NCBI GenBank assembly: GCA_032209605.1
Contig: JASFXZ010000020.1
Coordinates: 1,557,501 to 1,621,500, forward strand
Direction of reading: 5' to 3'
DNA: 64,000 bases
Source of the DNA: Mactromeris polynyma
Lineage: Eukaryota > Mollusca > Bivalvia > Venerida > Mactridae
Shown: piece by piece, positions 21,585 to 34,500 of the stretch
Layout: every line of letters starts with the position of its first letter
Position numbering within the stretch: the stretch's first letter is position 1
Notes under the pieces: generated by a model
Told to the model about the DNA's origin: nothing
The model's database searches: none
What the model saw: only the letters and a program-made list of their open reading frames with translations
Program-made: the position numbers and the translations under genes

Positions 21585-22455
21585 CCTACCCTACCTGACC
21601 CAACCTTACCCGACCTCTACCATACCTGACCTGACCTCGACCTGACCTTTTCCAAACCTGACCTCGACCTGACCTTTTCCAAACCTGACCTCTTCCCTCA
21701 CCTCCCGACCTCTACCATGATCCGTCCACCTCTCCCTACCTGACCCCACCTCTTCCCTATCCTACCCAACCTCCCTACCTGACCTCTTCCTGACCCCACC
21801 TCTTCCCTTCACCAGATCTGACCTCTACCTCTTCCTGGATCGGTAGAGGTTGGGACCGGGATAGGTAGAGGTTGGGTAGGGGAGAGGTCAGGCTGGGAAG
21901 GATAAAGGTCGAGAAAGGTAGGGAGAGGTCGGATACGGTACCAGCCCACAACCCGACCTCTTCCCCACATGACCCGACCTCTTGCCAAACCGACCTGACC
22001 TCTTCCCCTACTGACCTCTACCCATCTGAACGACCTTTCTCCCTACCCAACACGACCTCTACCTTACTGGACGTCTCTACCCAAATGAGAATAGGTTGGG
22101 TAGGGTGGGGGTTGGGTAGGGGAGAGGTCAGGTAGGGAAGAGGTCGAGTCGGGTGGATCATAGGTCGGGTAGGGGGGAGAGGTCGGGTAGGGAAGAGGAC
22201 GAGTCGGGTGGTTAAGAGGTCGGGTAGCGGGGAGAGGTTAGGTAGGGAAAATATTGAGTCGGGTGGATAAGAGGTCGGGTGGATAAGAGGTCGGGTATGG
22301 GAGAGGTCAGTTAGGGAGAGGTCGGGTCTTGTCGGGTGGGAAGAGGTTAGGTACCGAGAGGTTGGGTAGGGGAGAGGTCAGGTAGGTTAGGGTAGTGAGA
22401 GATCGGGTCCGGAAGAGGTCAGGTTGGCTAGGGAGAGGTGGGGGTTGGGTTGGGT
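21585..22455. repeat. Purine/pyrimidine palindrome rich in AGGTCA / TGACCT
   Basis: The left part (21585-21840) is pyrimidine-rich with cctacctgacctcttcc-type motifs. The right part (21845-22455) is purine-rich with the complementary gggagaggtcaggtagg motifs, and a short mixed patch of both orientations lies at 21935-22090. It is a degenerate tandem repeat arranged as a large imperfect inverted repeat. Confidence 0.8.
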
Positions 22456-23029
22456 AAGGTCAACATAATAAAATAGCTGCTGAACATAGTTATGTAAACA
22501 TAATAAGACTTGAAAAATCTTACATTTTGCTGGGAACTGAGGAATACAGAAATGTGTTTCGATTGTCAACATTTTAATTGAAAACACAACATTGCATATA
22601 AGTAATATTTCACACGATACAAAAGCAGTATAATAATTTTATCACACATATATTGGACAAGACATCAGAGACTATATATAGCTTCAAATAAACACTTATT
22701 CTATTACACTTCTGATGGATTCTTTCTGTAAGTTCCAAACACTAACAAACCTGGAACAAACTTAAATAAATCCATCATCAAAATATAACAAGAAGGCAAT
22801 GATGGCCGTATATTGCTAACCTGAATACATGAAACACATGTCACTTGTTATTAAATCAATGAAAAATGAACAAAGAACTGGGAAAATAATTGGGCAAAAT
22901 TTACACTTTTTGATAAGCGAAAACAGCCTATATTTGGCAGTAAAATCAACCAAAAAAATCACTGATTTTACATAAGATATTACTGTACATCAATGCCAGT
23001 ATCTTGAACGGTTGTTGCTTTACCTTCTC

Positions 23030-23242
23030 AGGTTGACTGAGACCGACAGACTGAGACCGACAGACTGAGACAGACAGACTGAGACAGACAGACTGAGACC
23101 GACAGACTGAGACCGACAGACTGAGACAGACAGACTGAGACAGACAGACTGAGACAGACAGACTGAGACCGACAGACTGAGACCGACAGACTGAGACCTA
23201 CAGACTGAGACCGACAGTCTGAGACCGACAGACTGAGACTGA
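23030..23242 (+). repeat. 14-bp tandem array
   Basis: About 15 units of gactgagaccgaca or gactgagacagaca, alternating in small blocks. Confidence 0.93.
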
Positions 23243-23458
23243 CAGAAGAATAGCAGTATTTAAACCATTATAAATACAACAACAAATCTGCCATGTAATC
23301 AATTATGAAATATTAATACTCAGGGCCATACTTTAATTCCTTTTTGATGAATGGTTTACTCATTTGTAACATGTAGTTCAAATATCGTCCAAAATTATTA
23401 AAACAATATACAATATGCACAAACTCCGAAATGTTCTCTAATATATAACCAAGAAATA

Positions 23459-23712
23459 CGAGAGATGTTTGTAAAACATTATGCCTCCTGTGAAATTGAC
23501 CTTTGATCCCATGACCCAAAAATCAATAGGGTTCCTCTGCTACCCAAGATGAATGTGTGGACCAAGTTTGAGGATGATAGGTCAAGGGGTTCTTGAGTTA
23601 TTGATTGGAAACGAAAAGGTTACGGACTGACCAACGGACTGACCAACGGACCAATGGACCAACGGACATGTGCAAACCAATATTCCCCTATCTTCTTCAA
23701 AAAGGGAGGCAT
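23459..23712 (-). repeat. Dispersed repeat, gagatgtttgtaaaac family (copy 1 of 4)
   Basis: Begins acgagagatgtttgtaaaac, contains gttcctctgctacccaagat and gaggatgataggtcaagg, and ends cttcttcaaaaagggaggca. Other copies are at 31092, 34372 and 39002. Strand is arbitrary. Probably an interspersed, non-coding element. Confidence 0.75.
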
Positions 23713-24314
23713 AAAAAGAAAATTTCAGCACTTTCAAGAGCAAAAAACTAAAAGATAACTGTAGTAATTGTCCCCAAGATCTTTAGAGACAACACAGAAT
23801 ATTTATCAAGAAATGGCGTAAGAACGACATTTTTCACAAACAAATGAAGACATACAAAAATCAATCACAATAGATCTCTCCATAGAGCAATTCATGCTAT
23901 GGTAAGTTAAAACAATCCTTTTGCAAACAATTGGGAAAACTTCAAAGCCATTATCTTCGGCACCACAGACTGGCATGTTATGGCCAACATTTCAAAATCG
24001 CTGGACGAGAGAGAGAGATTAATGCACTGGGCCTGAAGCACATTGGACGGGCGAATTGACTAGACAATGTATTTAATACATGTCAACCTTCGATGAGATA
24101 ATAATAAATAAAAATTGATCAGAATGTTCAAATGAATAAAGAAATTCAAAAACACGTCTTCTAAATTTTCTCACATTATTGTTGATATAACTTAAACAAC
24201 AAACATAGCAGGTCTGCAACGATACATGGGTCACTCAGTTTGGTTTCTTCAGTTACTCCCGTATTTGTTTTTACTTGGTTTGGTTACATAAATATATGAA
24301 ATACCTAAAATTCT

Positions 24315-24658
24315 AGATAACTGATAGTTGAATCACTTGCAATGAACATTTGACAAGGTAAGTAGATAACTGATAGTTGAATCACTTGCAATGAATATTT
24401 GACAAGGTAAGTAGATAACTGATAGTTGAATCACTTGCAATGAATATTTGACAAGGTAAGTAGATAACTGATAGTTGAATCACTTGCAATGAACATTTGA
24501 CAAGGTAAGTAGATAACTGATAGTTGAATCACTTGCAATGAACATTTGACAAGGTAAGTAGATAACTGATAGTTGAATCACTTGCAATGAACATTTGACA
24601 AGGTAAGTAGATAACTGATAGTTGAATCACTTGCAATGAACATTTGACAAGGTAAGTA
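24315..24658 (+). repeat. 49-bp tandem array carrying a 5' splice consensus, 7 copies
   Basis: Seven units starting agataactgatagttgaatc and ending tgacaaggtaagt. Each contains AAGGTAAGTA, a perfect-looking metazoan splice donor on the + strand. No matching + strand exon was recognised nearby. Confidence 0.93.
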
Positions 24659-25243
24659 CCGGTAGATAAGAATATGATAAAACATAAAATAGAGAAACGT
24701 CTACAAATACAACTTCACAGGGATTTCCCTGACGCAGAAATATTGAGTCCCTGACTCCCTGTTATTTCAAGGGATACCCATTTTCAACTTACTGTGCATC
24801 CCTGGGACCCCTAAAATAAACTTCTGTCGAGTATAAACTACAAATTTACTAAGGACCCCCGATTTATCAAACACAAGGGTCCCAAGACTGAAAACTCATA
24901 GGGAAAACCCTGAACTTCATGTACCGCAATAGAAGTAAACAGTTCCAATAGATGTGTGACTAAAAGATATTGAATATAACTCTGCAAGTCCAAAAGTGAT
25001 TTGAGGAATAAACAAAACATTCGTAAGACACTACCGAACCCGTCAGAAAAAATAACCAAAAATAAAAGTTGAGCAAAGAAGACTAATGTTGAGTATTTAA
25101 CTGTATGCATTCAACTTCAGAAGATTTCAGTAATCATTTAGTCTCATAATGAATGAATCTTGGAAGAAAAAAAAAGAGCAAAATTGTATTCATACATCAT
25201 ATATACCAGACACCGAAGCAGCTGTATACAAAGGACAATTATA

Positions 25244-25515
25244 TCAATCCTCTTCAATGATTGTGTAACTTGTTTCTGAGTGGGTTGTCGAACCAGAGGG
25301 TCCATCTTGCATAGTTGTCTGTTCATAAAACATCACCATTTTTAATTGTTGTTTATATTCATTTGGTACTGCAAACATAGGGCCGTGCCCGGGTATGATC
25401 CAATCAGCAAATTTGAGAACTTCCAATCGGTTATATTGCTGAGCCTCGGGATTCTCACTGTTTTCCTGCCACAACGTAAAATCTTCAAGATCTTCCAGAC
25501 GTTCAAATAAATCAC
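25244..25515 (-). CDS. MBLAC1: MBLAC1-like last exon
   Basis: Encodes GDLFERLEDLEDFTLWQENS, then ADWIIPGHGPMFAVPNEYKQ and an acidic end, with the stop at 25244-25246. It supplies the bridging Asp (GDLFE) and the final metal-binding His (PGHGP). Acceptor actattag, phase 1. Confidence 0.9.
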
Positions 25516-28500
25516 CTAATAGTAAGAGAAATTAATGCTTGAGAGTCAATGACAATAACATTGAGACTAGGCATATAAATTGGTTGTAACAAGAGTCGGA
25601 CCTCATTCATTCGAATTCATTGGGTCCGAAATTTTATTTCGAATAAAATATGGTTTTGAATAACCCATTTCAATTTGATGTGCATAAGAAGATATGTTGG
25701 GACCTGATATTTCAGTTGATACCGAGTATAAGGATAGAAGATTGTCAAAACATGAGGCCCAACTGTATATACAGTGTTTATTAAACATACTAGGCCAATC
25801 CCTCATTCCGCTAGTATTATTACGCCCAGTGGGGAAACCATGTGACTTGCTACATTATTTGTTCCACTGTAGACAGTAACATTTTATATCTTCATGGATT
25901 TGTATGAAAGCACAGTATATGTGGTTAACTAAGTTCTACCATTAAACCAAGATCAGCCTCATTGTCATTCTCGACAGCTCTCGGATATTTCCGTACCACT
26001 TCGTTAATCTACTAACATGCTCTAGTGTATGTCAGAAGGAGCACTATGTGGCAAAATTCAACATTTTGTGCGATCAAAAAATAGTTCTTGTAAAACGGAT
26101 TTCAAGAACTTTGATAAATTCACATAAGAAATGGATTATCGTTGTCATTTCTAGTTAAAAATTTGCATACGTCAGTCTTCATATAACTTAAACATGTGAT
26201 TCTAATCCTGTTTCATCAGCACTCCAGCATTGACTCCGCCATATTGTTTTATTGATATTCGAATGGTATTTCCGAAAGTAGTGCCTTACGAACATCCAAG
26301 GCACTGGACGTAGTTGGCCGAGGTTTTCCAAATGCTTCATTGTATCTAAACATTCTTTCGTTCTTTAAACACTTACAGAAAGTTTTGTTTGCGTACAATT
26401 ACAAATCATCAGTTGTTTTATTTTCAAAATCGATTTTAAAACAAATATATTTAAACTGAATTAATGATGTATTTCAGCGACCAATCGATCTACGTGGTAA
26501 ATGTTACTTATCTTCCAATCGATGTTCACCAAATAGGTCTACCTGACTAAAAACATATCAATAAAATACGGTTTGTTCAGTTGACAATAATACAACAGGA
26601 GGTACTAATAATGCACGAGTAAACAGGGAATGAAGCTAGGAGAAAGTACGCACCTGTCACTGCAACTGTTCCTTGTTTCGTATTTCTGACAATCACGCTA
26701 ACATCGGACCCTGTATGACCCGGTGTTGAAACAACTTCAATATCATCATCTATCTCATATGGGATACCCTGAAACAGATAAATCACTATTCAACTAGGGG
26801 ACATACTGAAACAAATAAATCATTGTTTTAACCAGGGGACATACTGCAACAGATTAATCACTGTTTTAACCAGGGGGACATACTGCAATAGATTAATCAT
26901 TGTTTTAACCAGGGGGACATACTGCAACAGATTAATCACTGTTTCAACCAGGGGACATACTGCAACAAATAAATCATTACTTTAACCAGGGGGACATACT
27001 GCAACAGATAAATCATTACTTTAACCAGGGGGACATACTGCAACAGATTAATCATTGTTTTAACCAGGGGGACATACTGCAACAAATAAATCATTGTTTT
27101 AACTAGGGGACAGACTGCAACAAATAAATCATTGTTTTAACTAGAGGGACATACTGCAACCGATTAATCACTGTTTTAACCAGGGGGACATACTGCAACA
27201 GATTAATCACTGTTTTAACCAGGGGGACATACTGCAACAGATTAATCAGTTTTAACCAGGGGGACATACTGCAACAGATTAATCACTGTTTTAACCAGGG
27301 GGACATACTGCAACAAATAAATCATTGTTTTAACTAGGGGACCGACTGCAACAAATAAATCATTGTTTTAACTAGGGGGACATACTGCAACAGATTAATC
27401 ACTGTTTTAACCAGGGGGACATACTGCAACAGATTAATCACTGTTTTAACCAGGGGGACATACTGCAACAGATTAATCACTGTTTTAACCAGGGGGACAT
27501 ACTGCAACAGATTAATCACCGTTTTAACCAGGGGGACACACTGCAACAAATAAATCATTGTTTTAACTAGGGGACAGACTGTAACAAATAAATCATTGTT
27601 TTAACTAGGGGACATACTGCAACAGATTAATCACTGTTTTAACCAGGGGGACATACTGCAACAGATTAATCACTGTTTTAACCAGGGGGACACATTTAAC
27701 CAGTGATGACATATGTAACCAGTGATGACACATGTAACCAGTGACGACACATGTAACCAGTGACGACACATGTAACCAGTGACGACACATGTAACCAGTG
27801 ATGACACATGTAACCAGTGATGACACATGTAACCAGTGATGACACATGTAACCAGTGATGACACATGTAACCAGTGACAACACATGTAACCAGTGATGAC
27901 ACATGTAACCAGTGACAACACATGTAACCAGTGACGACACATGTAACCAGTGATGAAACATGTAACCAGTGATGAAACATGTAACCAGTGACAACACATG
28001 TAACCCAATGACGACACATGTAACCAGTGATGACACATGTAACCAGTGACGACACATGTAACCAGTGATGACACATGTAAACAGGGATGACACATGTAAC
28101 CAGTGATGACACATGTAACCAGTGACGACACATGTAACCAGTGATGACACATGTAACCAGTGATGACACATGTAACCAGTGATGACACATGTAACCAGTG
28201 ATGACACATGTAACCAGTGATGACACATGTAACCAGTGACAACACATGTAACCAGTGATGACACATGTAACCAGTGACAACACATGTAACCAGTGATGAC
28301 ACATGTAACCAGTGATGACACATGTAACCAGTGATGACACATGTAACCAGTGACAACACATGTAACCAGTGATGACACATGTAACCAGTGACAACACATG
28401 TAACCAGTGACGACACATGTAACCAGTGATGAAACATGTAACCAGTGATGAAACATGTAACCAGTGACAACACATGTAACCCAATGACGACACATGTAAC

Positions 28501-31500
28501 CAGTGATGACACATGTAACCAGTGACGACACATGTAACCAGTGATGACACATGTAACCAGTGATGACACATGTAACCAGTGACGACACATGTAACCAGTG
28601 ATGACACATGTAACCAGTGATGGCACATGTAACCAGTGATGACACATGTAACTAGTGATGACACATGTAACCAGTGATGACACATGTAACCAGTGACGAC
28701 ACATGTAACCAGTGACAACACATGTAACCAGTGACGACACATGTAACCCGTGACGACACATGTAACCAGTGATGACACATGTAACCAGTGACGACACATG
28801 TAACCAGTGACGACACATGTAACCAGTGATGGCACATGTTACCAGTGATGACACATGTAACCAGTGATGACACATGTAACCAGTGATGACACATGTAACC
28901 AGTGATGACACATGTAACCAGTGACGACACATGTAACCAGTGACGACACATGTAACCAGTGACGACACATGTAACCAGTGACGACACATGTAACCAGTGA
29001 CGACACATGTAACCAGTGATGACACATGTAACCAGTGACAACACATGTAACCAGTGATGACACATGTAACCAGTGATGACACATGTAACCAGTGATGACA
29101 CATGTAACCAGTGACGACACATGTAACCAGTGAAGACACATGTAACCAGTGATGACACATGTAACCAGTGATGACACATGTAACCAGTGATGACACATGT
29201 AACCAGTGATGACACATGTAACCAGTGATGACACATGTAACCAGTGATGACACATGTAACCAGTGATGACACATGTAACCAGTGATGACACATGTAACCA
29301 GTGATGACACATGTAACCAGTGATGACACATGTAACCAGTGATGACACATGTAACCAGAAGCGCTGAATAATAACAACAAACTAAGAGCACAGCAGTAAC
29401 AAAATATAAGCACTTGTTCAACAATAACACGCAATAAGAGTGTACCTTCTTGAAATCATGCAGCATGTAGGTATCTCCAACACATATATCATGTGAAACA
29501 ATGTGAATAGCATTAGGGAAGAGATTAAGATTTCCAACATGATCCGAATGTCCATGAGTACACACAACAAACTCTATTTTATCTGTAGTCAAATCATGCT
29601 TCTTCAATCCTGTTAGTATATAAACAGTAAAACATTAGTAAATATGTTATTCCAGTTGCATAGTCATGGTATTTGTATTACCTACAGAAGAGTGCAATAT
29701 TTGTCTGTAATGCTACATTTCGTTTTTGTTTGTAGTTTATATTGGCATGTCACAATTTATGCATTTCCTTAAAAAGTTTCAAAAATTAGAAATTTGTCAA
29801 AGTTTAATTCTGGACAGGATTAGACACCATCTTGAAACCCAAGTGTGACCTTGACCTTTGAATTTGAGGCCTGGCTCATACTTGCCACTGGTCCTCTTAT
29901 TCTGGTAAACATTTCCATCAATTTTACCAGGATTGCTACATGCCTGTTCAAGTTACAGTCTGGGCATGATAGGACAATGACCCTCCCCAAGTAGCATCTT
30001 CACCTTTAAGATCAAGGTCCGAGGCTAGCAGACCCTCCCCAAGTAGCATCTCCACCTTTAAGATCAAGGCCCAAGGCTAGCACAGTATACTTACTGCAAA
30101 CCTTTCTATTAGGCACTTTCAAGAATGTTCCATGTGCTATTGTGCTGTGCGTTGCTGCACGTAATAATGGATAGTTCCCACATCTACAATTATTACCTCC
30201 CTTGTTCTTAATCCTCAGCCATTTTGGTAGGCAAAATTGGTAAGCATTTATAGGACTAATTCCCAGATTCTTGAGAAAATACCAAGAGAATTTGTATGTG
30301 GCAACCACTTTTTCGTCAACTTTCTGAGCCATCTGCCCATATGAGCATAATTAATAATTCATTTTATATATCTGATTATGTTATCATCATTTATACGTTA
30401 TATTCCCTATAAACTTTAAGGAAATTTGCTTATCAATATGGCTGACTATTCAAAACAAGGGAGGTAAATATTGTAAATGTGGGAACTATCAATACAGAAA
30501 CAAGGTGCACAGCTTCATGAATGACTAAGATTCACAAACACTTGATTTACAACTCTTTAAGATAAGCATTGCGGATTCTCCGAGTTCTAACAGATCCTTC
30601 CTACAAAGACAAACAGTTCTAACAGATCCTTCCTACAAAGACAAACAGTTCTAACAGATCCTTCCTACAAAGACAAACAGTTCTAACAGATCCTTCCTAC
30701 AAAGACAAACAGTTCTAACAGATCCTTCCTACAAAGACAAACAGTTCTAACAGATCCTTCCTACAAAGACAAACAGTTCTAACAGATCCTTCCTACAAAG
30801 ACAAACAGTTCTAACAGATCCTTCCTACAAAAACAAACTGTTCTAACAGATCCTTCCTACAAAGACAAACAGTTCTAACAGATCCATCCCACAAAGACAA
30901 ACAGTTCTAACAGATCCTTCCTACAAAGACAAACAGTTCTAACAGATCCTTCCTACAAAGACAAACAGTTCTAACAGATCCTTCCTACAAAGACAAACAT
31001 CCTTCACGCTAATCTTACAGAGTTTATGCAAAGTTGAAACCTCAGGGCCCATGTTCAAAAAGAATTAGTTTTCAAGAACAGGATCAAGGTCAACAAGAGA
31101 TGTTTGTAAAACAGTAAGTCCCCCTGCGACGTTTAACCCCGTGACCCCAAAATCAATAGAGTTCCTCTGCTACCCAAGTTTGAGGATGATAGGTCAAGGT
31201 GTTCTTGAGTTATTGATCAGAAACAAAAAGGTTACAGATGGACCGACTGACATATGCAAACAAATATGCACTCTCTTCTTCGAAGGGGGGCATAAATATA
31301 ATTTCTTTAAACTTGGAAAATTTTGCCGTGAGATATGCAAAAATATAAACAATGACAGCCCTATTATCCAGTGAATAAGTAAGTCACCACATGTTGGTCT
31401 TGACTTGGTATTTACTTGTTGTTACTACTAAAGGTCTTGACTTGGTATTTACTTGTTGTTACTACTAAAGGTCTTGACTTGGTATTTACTTGTTGTTACT

Positions 31501-34500
31501 ACTAAAGGTCTTGACTTGGTATTTACTTGTTGTTACTACTAAAGGTCTTGACTTGGTATTTACTTGTTGTTACTACTAAAGGTCTTGACTTGGTATTTAC
31601 TTGTTGTTACTACTAAAGGTCTTGACTTGGTATTTACTTGTTGTTACTACTAAAGGTCTTGACTTGGTATTTACTTGTTGTTACTACTAAAGGTCTTGAC
31701 TTGGTATTTACTTGTTGTTACTACTAAAGGTCTTGACTTGGTATTTACTTGTTGTTACTACTAAAGGTCTTGACTTGGTATTTACTTGTTGTTACTACTA
31801 AAGGTCTTGACTTGGTATTTACTTGTTGTTACTACTAAAGGTCTTGACTTGGTATTTACTTGTTGTTACTACTAAAGGTCTTGACTTGGTATTTACTTGT
31901 TGTTACTACTAAAGGTCTTGACTTGGTATTTACTTGTAGTTACTACTAAAGGTCTTGACTTGGTATTTACTTGTTGTTACTACTAAAGGTCTTGACTTGG
32001 TATTTACTTGTTGTTACTACTAAGGTGTTTTTCATCAGCATAAATACAGGCGTGTCGTGATGGCCCTATATTTCTCCTCTCAGTACAGAGCTGAGAAACT
32101 GTAATGTTGCCTAGATATTATTCTTAAAGAAAACTGACCAGGTTTCATGAAGATCAGGTAGAAAATACGACCTTGAGTGTTTCAAAGATTTTTTTCTATC
32201 GTTTGCATTTGTAATGTCAGTAATCTCACCCCCACGTAAACCCATGTTTGAAAAAAAAAAAATGTAGCATTTTCTAGAAATAAGCTAGGCAGGTCTTAAA
32301 ACTACACAAATGTATATATATGAGAACAAAATATGAAATCTTTTGTTCCTTAGTTTTTTGCTAAATATCACATGTTAAATCTAAAGTAAAAATCAAAACA
32401 GATAAAATGATACAAATAAACTTTTCAAAAAACACAATTACACAAAAAAAATCATGTCAGTATGTGGAATAAGTATAATAAGCAGGTTGATACTAGACAC
32501 AGCATGCCTATATCACAAACATAGCGACATCAAACACTGGGCACCACATAGAACTCAGACTGTCAAGTGAACCTCTTTCAAAAAGTAGGAGAAAAGAAGG
32601 AATAAAATTTACCAAAAAGTAGGAGAAAAGTAGGAATAAAATTTACCAAAAAGTAGGAAAAATAAGGAATTTGTACGAAATAAGTAGGAGTTTTTACATA
32701 CCTTTGTGCAGAACTTAGCATTACTCACAGACAAAAATTGCTAACAAGAATACATCTTGACAAGACTGCATAATCAGGTCTTTTGACTCTTATACATCTT
32801 TCACCTTGGCATGATCATTTTAAGTAAGCAGCCACAGGCCCACAGTCTGCACCCCCAGTCTGTACAGTCTCCTCAAGATTATTCCAGTCTTCTATGCACT
32901 CCCAATTAAAAAGATCCTACAAGTTTACTACCATTTTCTAGCTATTAATATAAGGTCACTGTGGAGTACACAATTTGAACCCAAAAGTAGGAAATTTCAG
33001 GAGTTTTGGACCAAAATGTAGGAAACAGTAGGAAGAAATAAAAAAATAAGGAAAATGAAGGAAAAATAAGGATCACTTGACAGCCTGAGAAGCATGACAG
33101 GCATGACGATTTACCTCATTAAATCCATGTCGGAAATGATGACCATGATGGCTAACCCCACCAGCCATGATACACACAGCTTTGTCAAACACATTCAAAT
33201 TACCCGCCTTTTCACTATGGGAGCATGTACATACTACATAGTGAATATCTCCAGGTTCGAGACCCGTGTGGCTCAAAGCTAAATTGAATAAAAGTGCAAA
33301 AAAATCAACTCTTGTGTAGTTTAGCTTATGTTAGTAACAAATCCATATCACGAGAAAACATTGGCAAAGTTTGTCTCTGAATTGTTATATAAACGGAGTT
33401 TCCCCCCTAATCCTGCAAGTACAAACGTACGTTTAATTGGCGCCGCCCATGAGGGCAGGGCCTTTAATGGAATCACAAAAGTTTTGAGACTATGGTAGGA
33501 GCATCTATTTATAACTGAATCTATTTTTTTATTAAGGGTTAAACTGCAGTAAATATTACACGTTACTTTTTGTATTTTTATGATTTAGAAATAAAATATT
33601 TTCAATGCATTTGTATAGTCGAATAAATGTCTTTTACAAAGTTAAAACGATATGTTTATGATAAATACTTGCTGATCCCGAAAAATAGGACGATTCTACA
33701 TAAACAGCATGTGTGTTAGGTGTAGAAGATAAAATAATAAAAAATTAATTATAAAAATCTTTATTTTCACTTTTTAAATCAATACTAACACATTGGTACT
33801 TGTAACATGGATATTCATGCAAGTTACGGTGTTAAAAAGGAAAGACACACCAATGATAGTGTGAAAATGGACTATTCCAAAACAGACTATTCTACATAAA
33901 CAGCATGTGTGTTAGGTGTCAAAGACAAAATAAAAAATAATTAAATATAAAAAACTTCATTTTCAATTTACTTATATCAATATTAACACATTGGTACTTG
34001 TAACTTGGATATTTATGCAAGTTACGGTGTTTAAAAGGAAATACACGCCAATGATAGTATGAAAATGGACTATTCCAAAACACTTTTCCGCCATTACGCT
34101 ATTCCAAAACATTGTGCACCAGTTTTGCGGCGCCCTTGGATGCTTTGCATCAATGCATTTCTTGTATCTTGTTTGAATCTGATGAAAACTAAGATTGGCT
34201 GAAGCAATTGGATCTAAAAATATTTTTTTTTGTGGCTTTGGTCAAAACCTATTTTAGTGAACTGTGGATTTCATCAATCACTTGTTTAGAATATCAAAAA
34301 GTATCAACATAATTAAACACAATAAACCAAACTCACAGATAATTAAATAAAGTTTTAATTGAATGATAAACAAGAGATGTTTGTAAAACATTATGCCCCC
34401 CTGTGACCTTTGACCCCGTGACCCCAAAAGCAATAGGGTTCCTCTGCTACCCAAGATGAATGTGTGGACCAAGTTTGAGGATGATAGGTCAAGAAGTTAT

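Larger units (their letters stand above)
20030..25243. other. Convergent intergenic region, no gene seen
   Basis: Lies between the stop codons of the DUF885 and MBLAC1-like genes. It holds a 23-bp array, a MITE fragment, a mariner-like MITE, a purine/pyrimidine palindrome, 14-bp and 49-bp arrays and one copy of the gagatgtttgtaaaac repeat. No exon with recognisable homology was found on either strand. Confidence 0.7.

Noticed and set aside
27605..29607. Open frames up to 645 codons (ITGYMCHHWLHV-type repeats) on the minus strand
   Set aside because: Periodic translation of the 19-bp array; the only real coding part is the MBLAC1-like exon at 29446-29609.
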